Position numbers and translations under genes: made by a program. From Epiperipatus broadwayi (taxonomy: Eukaryota > Onychophora > Udeonychophora > Euonychophora > Peripatidae), in the NCBI GenBank assembly GCA_028023455.1, contig JAQFVV010012405.1, positions 10,313,923 through 10,377,922 on the forward strand: DNA of 64,000 bases, given 5' to 3'. Under the pieces are notes generated by a model, which did no database searches, was not told where the DNA came from, and worked only from the letters and a program-made list of their open reading frames with translations. How positions within the stretch are numbered: position 1 is the stretch's first letter; each line of letters begins with the position of its first letter. Shown here piece after piece: positions 1 through 14,715 of this stretch.

Positions 1-585
1 GTCTCTTCACATTTTCTTCTAACTTCACAAAGTCCAATAATGTCTCCTTTAATATATGACATTTCTTCTAATTCTTACATTCTTCCTTTACTTGAAAGTG
101 ATCTGCAGTTGTAAGTACCTAAATAAAAAGTTATCATCAAATGGCAGCCAGTATTCACAATCAGGAGATTTTTATCACCCTCCACCTTTACCCACCAGCT
201 GCTGCCTTAGTTGGTGACTTCACATCCTCTGGGAAATAAGAGCCATGATTTATCTTTGTCAGTCATGATTGTATATATCTATTGGAAAAATATTTATCAT
301 TTACACATACATTCATTTTGCCTTATCAGGAAACTGAGAGGAAAGACCACAGTGTTTCTTGATCTTAAACTCAGGGGTATAAAGCAAATAATCTCACCAC
401 ACTGGCTAATGTGTGTTGGTGAGCAGTCCATCCATGTACATATACTATATGAATAATCACATTGTAATAACAACTGCAACAACAAGAACATATGGAGTGG
501 CCATTAGGAATTTGCCCTGCTTGGTTCCTTTATGGCCTCCAAGAGCAATCAAAAGTCTTCTTTCAATTAATAGAAAACTCCTTTA
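1..585 (-). mobile_element. RTE-clade LINE, 5' end only (copy RTE-1)
   Basis: This segment aligns by eye over its whole length with 57045-57635, the 5' end of the near-complete RTE copy at 54374-57644. It includes the 5' untranslated part and the first ~45 codons of the endonuclease reading frame. The start codon equivalent is at 137-135 on the minus strand. From there a frame runs TFYLGTYNCRSLS and later IIGLCEVRR, the beginning of an apurinic-type endonuclease including its catalytic Glu. One in-frame stop interrupts it after GRM. The remainder of the element must lie to the left of the window. The copy is clearly diverged from the 54-57 kb copy. Similarity stops near 585, and the matching TSD cannot be checked because the 3' end is outside. 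Confidence 0.85.
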
Positions 586-2160
586 TATATATGTATATTG
601 TACCTACTGTTATTTGAAATAAATTTTAGTACGTAATGTAATGTTAATTGTAAAAAAAAAAAGAAAAATCTTTGGTTTGACTTTAATAGTGATAACACTA
701 ATCTGGGAAACATTAGAATATGTTACTATGACAAGAATAATATTGGGAAAAACTTTATTGTTGATTGTATGTGTAAATAATAGTGTACATTCTTGATAAA
801 ATTGTTATTTTTTATTATGTATATTTTCATTGTTGCATTCATAATAATAGATTACAAATAATATACCTAAATAATTAATGTCTCCAGTATATTTATTATT
901 TTATTTGTATAATATCATGTTGGAAAATATGTGTAAAAGCATGTTTCCATTGTAGTATTAAATAATGTAGTCTAATAAATGTAAAATATTTATTTTTCTT
1001 AGTTGTTATTATTGTGTAATAAGAGTTATTTATATTTAGGAAATGTTAGCTGAAACTGACCAAATAATTAATATGAAATATTCGTATAGTTTCTTTGATA
1101 TCAAATAAAAAATTAATAAAGAGAACTAAGTTTAAACTCACCCTCTCTTGTTTCTTGGCTTTAATAGAAATGGACCTAAGTTTCTTTATGTCATTTTTCT
1201 TTATTTGTTTTTAAAACCATATGATTACTAAATGAATAAAATAATGGGATGAAAGCAATAGTATTCATCTATTATCCAGGCAGATATATTGGGAACTTTT
1301 TAGAGGTGACAATCTGTTAAAGAATAAAAATAATTCATAGCATTTTTTAAAAAAATCAGTGGAATATATCTTTGTTTTGAAAATGAATATTGCTTATTTT
1401 ACAAGAATGAGATATAAATGCTAACAACATAAAAATGTACACAAAAATTATATTTATCTGCCAATAGTTATAAAATCAATGAGTTATTTTCACATAGGAT
1501 ATGAATTGGTTCAATTTCCATAGCATTAACATGGATGAAACTAGGGTCTTTTCCCTCATGATGTTTTATGAATCAAATACTTTTAAAGGAAAGGATATTT
1601 ACATTGCATCAATCATTAATATAAACTAATGTTTGTGCACTTATAATGTCACATAGATTGAATACCTGCTACATGAACAGATAATTTGGATATTTAGAAA
1701 ATACTGGAATATAATATACTTTGTATATAATACTTTTTGGTGATATTTCTACTTTTTCTGGAAAAACAAATTATTGCTGGATCATGGTTCAAGTAGATAT
1801 TAGAACTATGATACTATTTTGAAAGTGGTGCATTTGTGGACAATTTATGAAATCATTTGCTAAAAAATATTATTATTAATATTTTTTAAATATATAATTT
1901 TATAGGATATAAATGGTAGGATAATTTAAGTTAAATGGAGATTTATTTTACATGTGTAAAATATAAGGGAGTTATGTTTTCTAAATTTAAATGTATATTT
2001 AATAGCTTAGTAATTATAATTTAGAAATATTTATCTTCTTATTCATCGATTATAAATTAATTTCAAGCATTTATTTTTATTTTATTCTCTTAAAATAATA
2101 AGAATAAGTAGATTCAACTTTAGTATAAATATTTTTATTTCAATTAATTTTACTAATGAA
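586..2160. other. AT-rich non-coding DNA
   Basis: No reading frame, RNA gene or clear repeat family was recognised here. The sequence is dominated by A/T runs with no sustained coding potential on either strand. Confidence 0.6.
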
Positions 2161-2164
2161 CTGG

Positions 2165-2900
2165 TCTGACTGAGACTCCACTTCCTGAACTCTACAGCTC
2201 ATCTCACTAATTTGCCCTATTATTTGTGTCAACTGACTCCTTGCGGCTACCATTCACACTTCAAGCCTTTTCAGTCCACACTACCTTCTCCTCATGGATT
2301 ATAAAATTATTTCCAATTTCTTTTAGCTGAACTTCTGAATAATTCTTATAATCGAAGGAAGCTAGCATTAATTTCCTTTAGCTTAACATCTGATTCACCT
2401 TTGGCTGCTTTACAACTGTTTTTCAATGACTGAAATTTCTGGTTAAATTTTTCCACTGTTGTCACTCTCAGCTTTTTTTTTCTCTTTCACAAACTCCTGA
2501 ACTTCATCTATCTTAGCCTCTAAACTGCTAACTTTATTTTCAGACTACTCCCTAACTTCATATTCATCTTTTTCTGAGACTGCTCTTCAAACTTCATAGA
2601 CTACTCATCTAGCTATCCAGACATCTCATTCTAAGACTGACCCTGCTCCTCTAACTTCTTATTAATATCTTTTTGAGACTGAGACTGCTCCTCAAACTTC
2701 ATAGAGTGCTCATCTAGCTTTACATACACCTTGTTAAGTCCACTCTCCATATGTTCCAACATCAATATAATCTGTTGTTGGAGGTCAGGATTGACAACCC
2801 TTTGGGTTTTTTCCAGATCTTTAATCTCTTTTAAATCATTTATCTTAGGTATTTTATTAGTAATAGCAACTATATTTCAATGTCCTTTAACACAATTCTC
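2165..2900 (-). pseudogene. Decayed coiled-coil protein with internal repeats (possible retroelement gag/ORF1)
   Basis: This tract is visibly richer in G/C than its surroundings. Reading the minus strand gives a highly charged, helix-type sequence broken by several stops. Recognisable stretches are DLQQQIILMLEHMESGLNKV, then KLDEHSMKFEEQSQSQKDI and KKLEEQGQS, then a second copy of the LDE-x-SMKFEEQSQ unit. The internal repeat of about 80-90 bp and the regular hydrophobic/Glu-Gln pattern indicate a coiled coil. Such repeats occur in gag-like or ORF1-like proteins of many invertebrate retroelements, but no zinc knuckle, protease or polymerase is visible next to it. A processed host coiled-coil pseudogene is the alternative. 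Stops at several positions show it is no longer coding. Confidence 0.5.
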
Positions 2901-4626
2901 ATCTTCGTAATGATATTTATACTTTAATAATAATTATGAATTAAAATCTGTTCAAGCAAACCTCTAAATCATCATCATTAACAACATATTTCAGATGGTA
3001 TATATCACAGCTACATTAACCCATTTGTATGTCAGATGACAGAGAAATGTCTCTTGGCTAATTTGCCCCCTGGTGAATTTTTTTATAAGTATTATACATT
3101 AAAATGTGTTTAAAACAGTATATTTTATTATAATAAATTTTTTGCCCAAAATTTTTGTGAAAAAAGTGCAAAATTCAAAATTTCCACTCTAACAATAGAC
3201 ATAAACCCTGCCTTGACATATTCAGCCATTGTTTGTTGCCAAGTCTGTAAAATTTTTGATGTTTTACAACATTGTAGTTTCCAATAATGCAAAAACATGT
3301 TTATTTGCAAATTTATTACAGTTTTACATATTTTTAAAAAAATAATTTGCTTTATATTTATTAGATATCAAGAAATATAAATTATTTTGACTTGAAATAC
3401 TTTATTTTCAAAATTATAGTGCTATATTAGCAGCTAATAAATATGGCCTGAAGCAAATTAGAAAATTGTAGCTCTGATGTAAAAAAATCTACTTTACATT
3501 TATGAGTAAAAAAATCTCAATTTTGCAATAAATATTTAAAAAATTTAAACTTTTAAAGCATAATTCATTAGATGTAAAAGAAATAAATAATTTTTCATTA
3601 AAGTTTTTAAAAATAATCAGAACTAAAGAAGATTTCATTGATTTTGTAAACTGAAAATAATCTTTCTAAAAACTATGATGTGTGAAGTCTTTGTTTTGTT
3701 TGTGATCTGATTTTTTTAAATATTTACAGAAACAAAATATGAACATTTAAAATTTTTTTCAGTAGTAAACAAAAATATCTATCAAATGAAGTCAAATTTA
3801 GTATTTTCTGATATGTAATAATCATTTTATCATATATTTTACATTGACATGTGAGACAAAGAAAACTGTCAGAAAATACGATGATGGAGATGGTTAACAT
3901 GATCTAAATCCCAACTATAATCATTAACAGTAACCATGACAAATTATAAATGCCCCATAATATTAGCCTCTCACAATTCAATCATAAATATGTTGGCATA
4001 CTCTGGAATATGATTTCTATTGTCACCAAAAATCCATATAAGTAATTTGAAATGGAATATGCATTGAAAAAAAATTTAATATTTCACCATTGTTATAGAT
4101 CACCTGTATCATGACAAATATTCATATGGTCTATGTGATTTTGAAAATTTGAAAATCAGTAACAAAGTTGAAGCAGCATTTCATGCTGAGACACTTGGAA
4201 GCTGAATCTGTAGCCCATGAAGGACTGGAATAATTTGCCCACACCCACCATTCATCAGCAAATCAGGCCCTCATTGAAAGGCACCAAGAACTGCAACTGA
4301 AAGGTTCACACATACTGTAACAGGAGAAATTAATAACCCAAGTTTGTTATGATATAATCCAGTCATGGCCTGGGTACACTTCAAAGACCCATTGCAGCAT
4401 TACATGAAGGTATATTAAACTATCCCAAATAAATTATTTGGCTATTCACTTAGTAACTGTTCCGACTAATGATTAAATCTTAAAACTGTATTTCAAAACA
4501 TTGAACTATTTTTTATTTATTTACAATGAGACTTTATGGCTGACTATGAACAAGATGATATGATTTATGAAACTACTCAAGATTATATATCCAGAATTAA
4601 ATGTATGATCTATTATATCAATATTC
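2901..4626. other. AT-rich non-coding DNA
   Basis: Nothing recognised beyond A/T-rich sequence and short chance ORFs. Confidence 0.55.
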
Positions 4627-4639
4627 ATTATCATCAAAC

Positions 4640-4865
4640 ATCACATGATCACCATCTCTATACTAGCACATAATTTGTTGTAAACAAAGGTAAAACTCCC
4701 CATACAGTAGTGCCACCCTGTGCCAAACAGAGTAATCAATGGATGAGTAGGCACTAGATAGGGATTTTATGCACAAGCCTTTTGGTGTCCATTGATTACT
4801 CTGTTTGGCACAGGGTGGCACTACTGTATGGGAAGTTTTGCCTTTATTCACTATCACATGATAAA
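4640..4865. repeat. Foldback (inverted-repeat) MITE-like element
   Basis: Two arms of about 63 bp (4681-4743 and 4787-4853) are near-perfect reverse complements separated by a ~43-bp loop. They include the shared block GTGCCACCCTGTGCC and its complement. Just outside lies a CATCACATGATC-type sequence. A related sequence with the same loop signature (GGCACTAGATAGG) and the same outer motif occurs at 29409-29960, so this is a dispersed family. There is no coding capacity, so any mobility would depend on an enzyme encoded elsewhere. Confidence 0.75.
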
Positions 4866-8880
<4,015 letters not shown>

Positions 8881-9060
8881 TTTCTTCCAACTAATTTTAT
8901 TGTTTTTAAACTTGTTTTATTTAATATAATTAGAATTTAAACTCACTTTCTTATGAAAAAGAAGAAAAAAAAAAATCCTAACTGACATAGAAAATATACT
9001 TTTTTTTAATTCTTTAAATAAATTTACTGTTTTTATTATTTTGTCCTTTACTATTTTAGA
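8881..9060. repeat. Dispersed repeat shared with 24115-24280
   Basis: The order of short blocks (ctTGTTTTATTTAAT, AACTCACTTTCTT, GACATAGAAAATATAC, then TTTATTATTTTGTC) is matched in the same order and orientation at 24115-24280 with many substitutions. The two copies lie just outside either end of the large composite L1/Tx1 element. They could be an old dispersed family or remnants of a local duplication. No coding capacity was seen. Confidence 0.4.
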
Positions 9061-9552
9061 CATAGTTGAAATTAACCATTTAGCATTCTGACAATTTTCT
9101 AGTATTCCACCTGGTGGAATTTTTTGAAAATTGTCAACTGTTTACTTCTGTATAAAACTTTATTTTATTTTCAAACTCAATAAATTGAAAAATTATTTTA
9201 TTTTAATTTAATATTATAAATGAATAATATTTTATAAAATATTATTTGAACTTTATAAATATTTAAAAAGTGAGTTGTAAATAAGAACAAAGGACATAAA
9301 TGTTGCCAATAATTTTGATGTAAAAACTCTTTCAGAAAATAAAGAAAATCTTTTATATTTTTTAAAATGTGAATGAATGAATGTGTATTTGTGATAAAAC
9401 TATCAAATTCTGTTTTAAAATTTGATGTTTGCTTTATAATTATTAAAATAGTTGAAACAATTCTAACACTATGCCAATTTTGACAGGTGATGATTTCACA
9501 CAATGAATTCAACATAAAGTTTTGTCCAATCTATACCATGATTTAAATTGTT

Positions 9553-9567
9553 AATATTATGGTCAAG
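9553..9567 (+). repeat. Left target-site duplication of the L1/Tx1-like element
   Basis: AATATTATGGTCAAG here is repeated exactly at 23676-23690. The two copies bracket a complete ORF1-ORF2 retrotransposon, which is the expected result of target-primed reverse transcription. Confidence 0.92.
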
Positions 9568-9663
9568 TGATCTACGCATGCATGAGCTAGAGTAGAGAGT
9601 AAATTTTCTCATCTGCTAAATATTTCATATCTTTGAATATTTAGACGTTAAGAATTAACAAAA

Positions 9664-11028
9664 ATGCCACCAAAGAAAAAAGAAGGAAGTTTTCAAGATA
9701 TTAAAGTAAGTAAAGATAATAGAGTTAGTAATGATAAAGTAGATATTAAAGAGAAATCTAACTGCACTGAAAAAAGTAATTTCAATATGGCTGAAAATAA
9801 ATATCAAATTACAGCAGTTAATAATGAACCCAAAACAAAAAAATCCTCAAGTAATCATGAATTAACATGCTTAATTAATCAAAATAAAAATGTTAGTGTT
9901 GTATTAGGTGAAAAAAAACACCCCTAAATCGGGGAATGATAGTGTTGATTGGGAAACTTCTTCTAAACCGAAAAAAAAACAAAACTGACCATCAAAAAAA
10001 TCATAATGAGTCTGCTATTACACTTCCTTTTTAATGTGATAATAGTTTTGGCAAGGTGAAAAATGGGGTTAAAAAATCAGTTTATCAATCAGGAGAACTC
10101 AAAATCTGATAATAATGATACTTCAGTAGTTTACTCTAATTTAAATGATAAAATAGATTGCCCACAACAAATACATAAACCTATTATAAAAACATTTACT
10201 AAATTAAATGCGTACTGGAAAAAAATATTTAATAATTGCATGACTTCTAATACGTTGATTTTCAGTTTGATAATTCAGAGTAATGAAGAAAACGAGGATC
10301 ATATACTGGATAAGCCTGATATTAGTGAATATCTTAGGTTATTAAATATTCACAATTTTCTGGGAGCAATTAAACATACTGCCTTCTTCCCTGCTAGGGG
10401 TTTTATATCTATAGAATATAATAATAAGGATCAAAAAAAATTGGCTGAAAGCTTAATTAGAGAAATGCAAAGTCATAAAATATATTATGTCTCTAAGGAG
10501 CCTAACCCCTTTGTTCATGGTAGAATTCTACATACACCACCCACTTTTGATGAAGAGTTTTTTAAAACTCAAATACATAGACTAGCTGAAATAGTTTCAA
10601 TAGAACAGGAAATGACACCGGATATTCCATTCAAAATACCCTCTAATTCATGGAAAGTGCTTTTGAAGTTAAAGAAAGGTGTTCTTAAAGAACAACTGCC
10701 ACACTAGCTGTTTAAAGATCACATGCCAATATCTGTAATATTGAAAGGCAGACCTTCACTTTGTTTCAGGTGTAATAGGGTTGGACATATAGCAGCAATG
10801 AGTGAAGCTGGTATCTGTCCTAATTGTAACAAATTTAATAGAAATGAACACCTATGTAATAAAGATGAGAAAAGAACATGGGCTCATATTGTAGCAAATC
10901 AATTTAACAAAAGCAATGTTGAAAGCGAAATTGAGCAACAATTAATAGATGTATGCAATATGCAAGAAAATGTCATTGAGGAAAAAAGAGTAGTGAATGA
11001 TGCAGATGAAAGGAAGAAGACCAAATGA
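9664..11028 (+). pseudogene. ORF1 of the L1/Tx1-like element (zinc-knuckle nucleic-acid-binding protein), frameshifted
   Basis: Three consecutive reading-frame pieces (9664-9927, 10063-10707, 10723-11028) belong to one ORF1. The start MPPKKKEG lies 96 bp inside the element. The N-terminal third is Lys/Asn/Ser-rich and low in complexity. The middle (10063-10707) is a globular region with an alpha/beta pattern that could be an RNA-recognition-type fold. The C-terminal piece carries CFRCNRVGH, the first part of a CX2CX4HX4C knuckle, followed by CPNCNKFNRNEHLC, a second Cys/His cluster. In the first knuckle the final Cys is replaced (AAMS where a Cys is expected). Such proteins coat the element RNA. 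Frameshifts at ~9925 and a stop at ~10706 inactivate it. Confidence 0.75.
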
Positions 11029-11255
11029 ACCACCAAAAAATAGTAATAAACAAGGTGGTTAATGAAAATAAAAAGATTAATCCAACCAGAAAAAATGAAG
11101 CTAAAAGCAGTATAAGAACTTGAGAATAGCACAGTAATAGAAATTGTAAATAATAGTAAAGTGTTTAAGTATACAAACGAATGTCTTGCAGTGATAAATC
11201 ATGTAGGAGATGATATAAAAACATTGTGAAGCCAACATAAATAGATTGCTAGATA
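11029..11255 (+). other. ORF1-ORF2 interval of the L1/Tx1-like element
   Basis: AT-rich stretch without a sustained frame between the ORF1 stop and the ORF2 start. It may contain decayed ORF1 C-terminal codons. Confidence 0.5.
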
Positions 11256-11544
11256 ATGTGTAAAAGTCTAAGTATAATAACACTGAATGTGAGAGGTATA
11301 AATGGCCAAAATAAAATGGAAAAAGTTATTGATTATATGTCTCAACAAAAGTATGAAATATTAATACTAACCAAAATGAAGATAAATATTATTACACCAA
11401 AGTATATAATAGACAAGCTGTCACAGCACAACAATGTTTTATATAAAGCCAATACTAGACCAGCACAAGGAGTAGCTGTCCTAATTAATATTGATTCATC
11501 TATAGAGAATATACAAATATTGTATTTTCAGGTGAATTATATAG
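11256..11544 (+). pseudogene. ORF2 endonuclease domain, N-terminal half (interrupted by RTE-2)
   Basis: The frame opens MCKSLSIITLNVRGIN, the standard first motif of L1/Tx1-type apurinic endonucleases. It continues through AQGVAVLIN and ILYFQVNYIV, where it runs into the RTE-2 insertion. Skipping the insertion and one TSD copy resumes at MSFIYQRELHY in the same frame, so the domain was continuous before the hit. The usual catalytic Glu (in a Q/E-E-T/V context) is not present: the sequence there reads ILTKMKIN. The endonuclease was therefore already damaged or has decayed since. Confidence 0.85.
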
Positions 11545-12876
11545 TCATCATCATCATCATCATCAACAACCATTATCAATCCGCTGCAGGATGAAGGTCT
11601 TTCCAAGTTTAATCCATCTTCTCCGATCTTTAGCTTCTCTTCTCCACAACACCCCTGCACATTTTTTTATTTCATCCATCCATCTCACACATGGTCTCTT
11701 TCTGGGTCTTTTACAATCTCTTGGAATCCAGTTTAAAATTTCAATTGTCCATCTATTATCATATCTTCTAGCAATATGTCCAGCCCAACTCCATTTCAAT
11801 CTTTTAATTTTTTCAATAAGGTCAGTAACACCTCTTTGTTGTCTTACCCATATATTGCGTTTTCGATCTCCTCTTGTTACTCCCAACATACATCTCTCCA
11901 TACTCCTTTGAGTGGTCTGAAGTCTCTGTATTGCTCTTCTATTAAGTGTCCAAGTCTCAGATCCATAAGTAAGAACTGGTAAAACACATTTGTTAAAAAC
12001 CATCCTTTTCAAACACATAGGCATATTTCCTTTTAGTATCAAGTTATTTCTACCAAAAGCACTCCAACCAAGTTTAATTCTATGATTAATTTCCTCCATT
12101 ATGTTTCCATCTGTATTAATAATCTGACCAAGGTATTTGTAACTGTTAACTTTTTCTAATTCTTCATAATCAATCTTTATTTTCATATTTTGAGCAAATC
12201 GATTAAACATTACTTTAGTCTTTTTAACATTTATCTTTAGTCCTACTTTTCTACTTTCATCTGCTAACTCCTGCAACATTTCCTGCAGCTCTGAAGCATT
12301 ATTTGCAAAAAACAACTACATCATCTGCAAAATCTAAATGACTTAAATACTCTCCATTTACTTTCACTCCTTTAGTTTCCCATTTTAATCCACAAAATAC
12401 TTCTTGCAGCACTGCTGTAAAGAGTTTTGGAGATATGGAGTCACCTTGTCTTACACCTTTCTCAATGTTGATTTTTCCAGTATCATTATGTAATCTAATT
12501 GTTGCTGTTGCATTTTTATAAATATTCTTTATAATATGACAATATCCTGGATCTATACCTTGATGATCCAATGCTTTAATCACTGAAGAAATGTGTATAG
12601 AATCGAATGCCTTTTCATAATCTACAAATCCAAAACATAATGACAACTCATATTCATTTGTCCTTTCTATGACTTCTCTCAATACCTGGATATGATCTAT
12701 TGTACTAAAACCACTTTTAAATCCAGCTTGTTCTCTTGGTTGGTGGAAATCCAAAGTTCTCTGTAGACGAGTTGTAATTATCTTGGTAAAAATTTTATAT
12801 AAAACTGATAAAAGGCTGATAGGTCTGTAATTTCTAATATCTTCTTTATCACTTTTTTAAATATTAATATTATATA
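11545..12876 (-). mobile_element. RTE-clade LINE, 5'-truncated, nested insertion (copy RTE-2)
   Basis: A minus-strand insertion of about 1.33 kb. Its 3' end is a (TCATCA)-type tail at 11545-11562 as read on the plus strand, and its 5' end breaks off inside the RT domain. ATTATATAG occurs at 11536-11544 and again at 12869-12877, a 9-bp TSD. The last five bases of the truncated RTE also match the TSD (microhomology), so the right border is uncertain by ~5 bp. The sequence is almost identical to the corresponding part of the 54374-57644 copy, which points to recent activity of this subfamily. Confidence 0.92.
11563..12850 (-). pseudogene. RTE reverse transcriptase, C-terminal two thirds (in RTE-2)
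   Basis: Two minus-strand frames (12754-12299 and 12315-11563) form one RT and C-terminal domain. Visible RT landmarks are QPREQAGF, GFVDYEKAFDSI (first catalytic Asp), GVRQGDSISPKLFTAVLQ, DFADDVVVF (catalytic Asp pair) and YKYLGQIINTDG. The C-terminal part has LTYGSETWTL, ERCMLGVTRGDR, WAGHIARR and a basic Arg-rich tail typical of RTE. One extra A in a homopolymer near 12305-12311 (six A where the 54-57 kb copy has five) shifts the frame directly after FADDVVVF. The C terminus itself is intact and stops immediately before the tail. Confidence 0.92.
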
Positions 12877-12877
12877 G

Positions 12878-13407
12878 TAATGTCCTTTATATATCAAAGA
12901 GAATTGCATTATTTAATTGCCGTATATTCTGTTGCAAAGGGTTGTGATATTGTTAAAGTTATACATGCAGTTCTGGGTAAGATGTTACAAAAGCCAGATA
13001 TAATCATTATGGGAGGTGACTTAAATAGCACTTATAAAGATTTACCAAGAACACTAGAGAATAAGATCAGGGAGATATCGCTATACTCTCTGTTTAATAA
13101 ATATCCTAATGACGCTTTTTCCTTCTTTAGTAGTAGATATAGGTCTCTGATTGATTTCTTTTTTATATCTGGGAACAAAATTAAGAATTCTCAAATCAAT
13201 ACCTCATTGGTGGGGTTTTCGGATCATCTGCATGTTCAGCTGATAGTCAATGATTATATTAAGGAACAAAATAAATACACCTTTACCATAAGGAAAAATA
13301 TTGGATGTGGACTGCAATTTACCACTGATCACATCTCAAATACATTAATTATTCTGAATTATTGTACAAGAAATACCAGCCTATCCCCAATGCATAGCAT
13401 GGTATAA
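12878..13407 (+). pseudogene. ORF2 endonuclease domain, C-terminal half
   Basis: This is the continuation of the 11256-11544 domain after the RTE-2 insertion. Motifs in order are IIMGGDLNSTY (the GDxN catalytic motif), SLIDFFFIS (metal-binding Asp motif) and GFSDHLHV (catalytic Asp-His). They have the spacing of an L1/Tx1-type apurinic endonuclease, which nicks target DNA for reverse transcription. The frame is open to 13407, then breaks into the linker. Confidence 0.88.
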
Positions 13408-14026
13408 AATAAAAAAGATTATTTCTCAATTATGTAGGAAGATAAATGAACATAACATATCCCTAAATCAGATGAAAAATAGAATTGCGGAGATTCAAAA
13501 AACATTAAAATGTCTATCAAAATACAAGCCTAACTACTTACTAATTGACAAACTACAAGATGAATACAATGATGTATATTTCCATATGCAACAAGAATCC
13601 CAAACTAAATGGATTACAAAGTTAATACCAAGACTAGGCAATTTATCTAGACCAATGATTAATTATGGTAAAGTTTATATACAACACCCAAAAGGAATTG
13701 ATTCCATTAAAAATAATGATGATGGTATTGTGTTAGGGATAAGAGTTGATGAATATATTTATAATAATATAAAAGGAAAATTTGGTGAAGTCAAAGGGTC
13801 TATACAGGATTATAAAAGTGAAGTGTTGGAAGCTACAAAAGATTACATCATGAGGCAAGAAATAAAAGAAGAAATATTAGGTTAAAAACAAATTACTAAT
13901 CCTAATGATTCAATTTCAGCTAATATTTATAAACTAATAGATTATCTTCTAATAGAGCCAATGTGGAAGTTTTTCAATCAAATGTGCTGTCAAAAGATAA
14001 AATAGCCATACATTAATGATAGGGTT
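13408..14026 (+). pseudogene. ORF2 linker between endonuclease and reverse transcriptase
   Basis: An open piece at 13472-13885 (KNRIAEIQKTLKCLSKYKP..., QQESQTKWITKLIPRLGN) is the helical, charged linker expected before an L1-type RT domain. Stops and frameshifts occur around 13407-13471 and after 13885. The 13886-14026 stretch still reads as RT-like material but is out of frame. Confidence 0.65.
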
Positions 14027-14540
14027 TTGTTTAGTATTAAGAATGCTAAAGCAAAACAGACACCAACATTAGAAGATGCTGAAGCAAAACAGACACCAAC
14101 ATTAGAAGAGCTAAGACATATATCAATAGAAGACATAGACTCAAAGATACTAGCAAGGATACTATTGAAGAGACTTGATTCTGTGGTTTTCTCTAAGATT
14201 TTGAAGGCACATCATGCAGTCAAGAGTAGACACGCTATCAATGCAGCAATGAAAATTTAAGAAGCTGTAAAATATGCCAAGGAGCTGGGATTGACTCAGT
14301 ATTATGCTGTGAAGATTGACCTTAGATCAGCTTTTGAATTGGTGAATTGGTCCTATTTGATAAATAATTTATTGGAATTGATACCTGAACATGGTATGTT
14401 GATAAACACAATTGAAAACTACATTAGTAATAACATGATTTCAATTAAAAATTATATGAGGCAATCTGATTTCTTTATACCAAACAAAGGGATTCCCCAT
14501 GGTTCACCATTGGTTGCATTGCTTTTTGCAATATATATAT
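14027..14540 (+). pseudogene. ORF2 reverse transcriptase, N-terminal part (palm/fingers)
   Basis: Two frames (14027-14260 and 14291-14540) carry RT motifs. They are LRHISIEDIDSKILARILLK (equivalent of the R-P-I-S-L block), AVKIDLRSAFELVNWSYL (first catalytic Asp, in KIDL), and GIPHGSPLVALLFAIYI, where sequence homology is cut by the 7.6-kb insertion. A TAA stop at ~14258 separates the two pieces. Just before the first block a 33-bp unit is tandemly duplicated (14045-14077 and 14078-14110), giving AKQTPTLE twice. The RT normally copies the element RNA at the nicked target. Confidence 0.85.
14045..14110 (+). repeat. 33-bp tandem duplication inside the RT frame
   Basis: Two copies of a 33-bp unit differ at about two positions. 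Because 33 is divisible by three, the frame is kept and eleven residues are duplicated. It lies in a variable region immediately upstream of the first conserved RT block. Confidence 0.9.
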
Positions 14541-14715
14541 TGTGCCGGTCAAAACATGCTTATCCATCTAACATGAGCTGGAACTCACAAAATGTACTTC
14601 AAATCCAGTCGAGCCTGAGATTTTGGTCAGGGACCAGCCTGGATTCGAACCCACTCTCCAAGCCCCAGGTCCAACATGTAATGGACAACATAACAATGAT
14701 GGCACATGAGAATTA
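14541..14715. repeat. Left terminal region of the 7.6-kb insertion, shared family end
   Basis: Aligns by eye with 43727-43910: both start TGTRCCRGTCAAAA, share CCATCTAACATGA and ACTTCAAA, and later have ATTCRAACCC and TAATGGACA. GGATTCGAACC at ~14630-14640 is the reverse complement of a Pol III B-box consensus. This could mean a tRNA-like segment on the minus strand, but no A box or cloverleaf was recognised. Confidence 0.6.

Noticed and set aside
11591-11982. Plus-strand ORFs of about 70-106 codons over the RTE-2 RT
   Set aside because: Shadow frames opposite the minus-strand RTE protein; near-identical shadows occur at 54370-54790 over RTE-6.
14620-14660. tRNA gene on the minus strand, suggested by a perfect B-box complement
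   Set aside because: No A box at the right distance and no acceptor-stem pairing could be built; it is more likely part of the transposon end.
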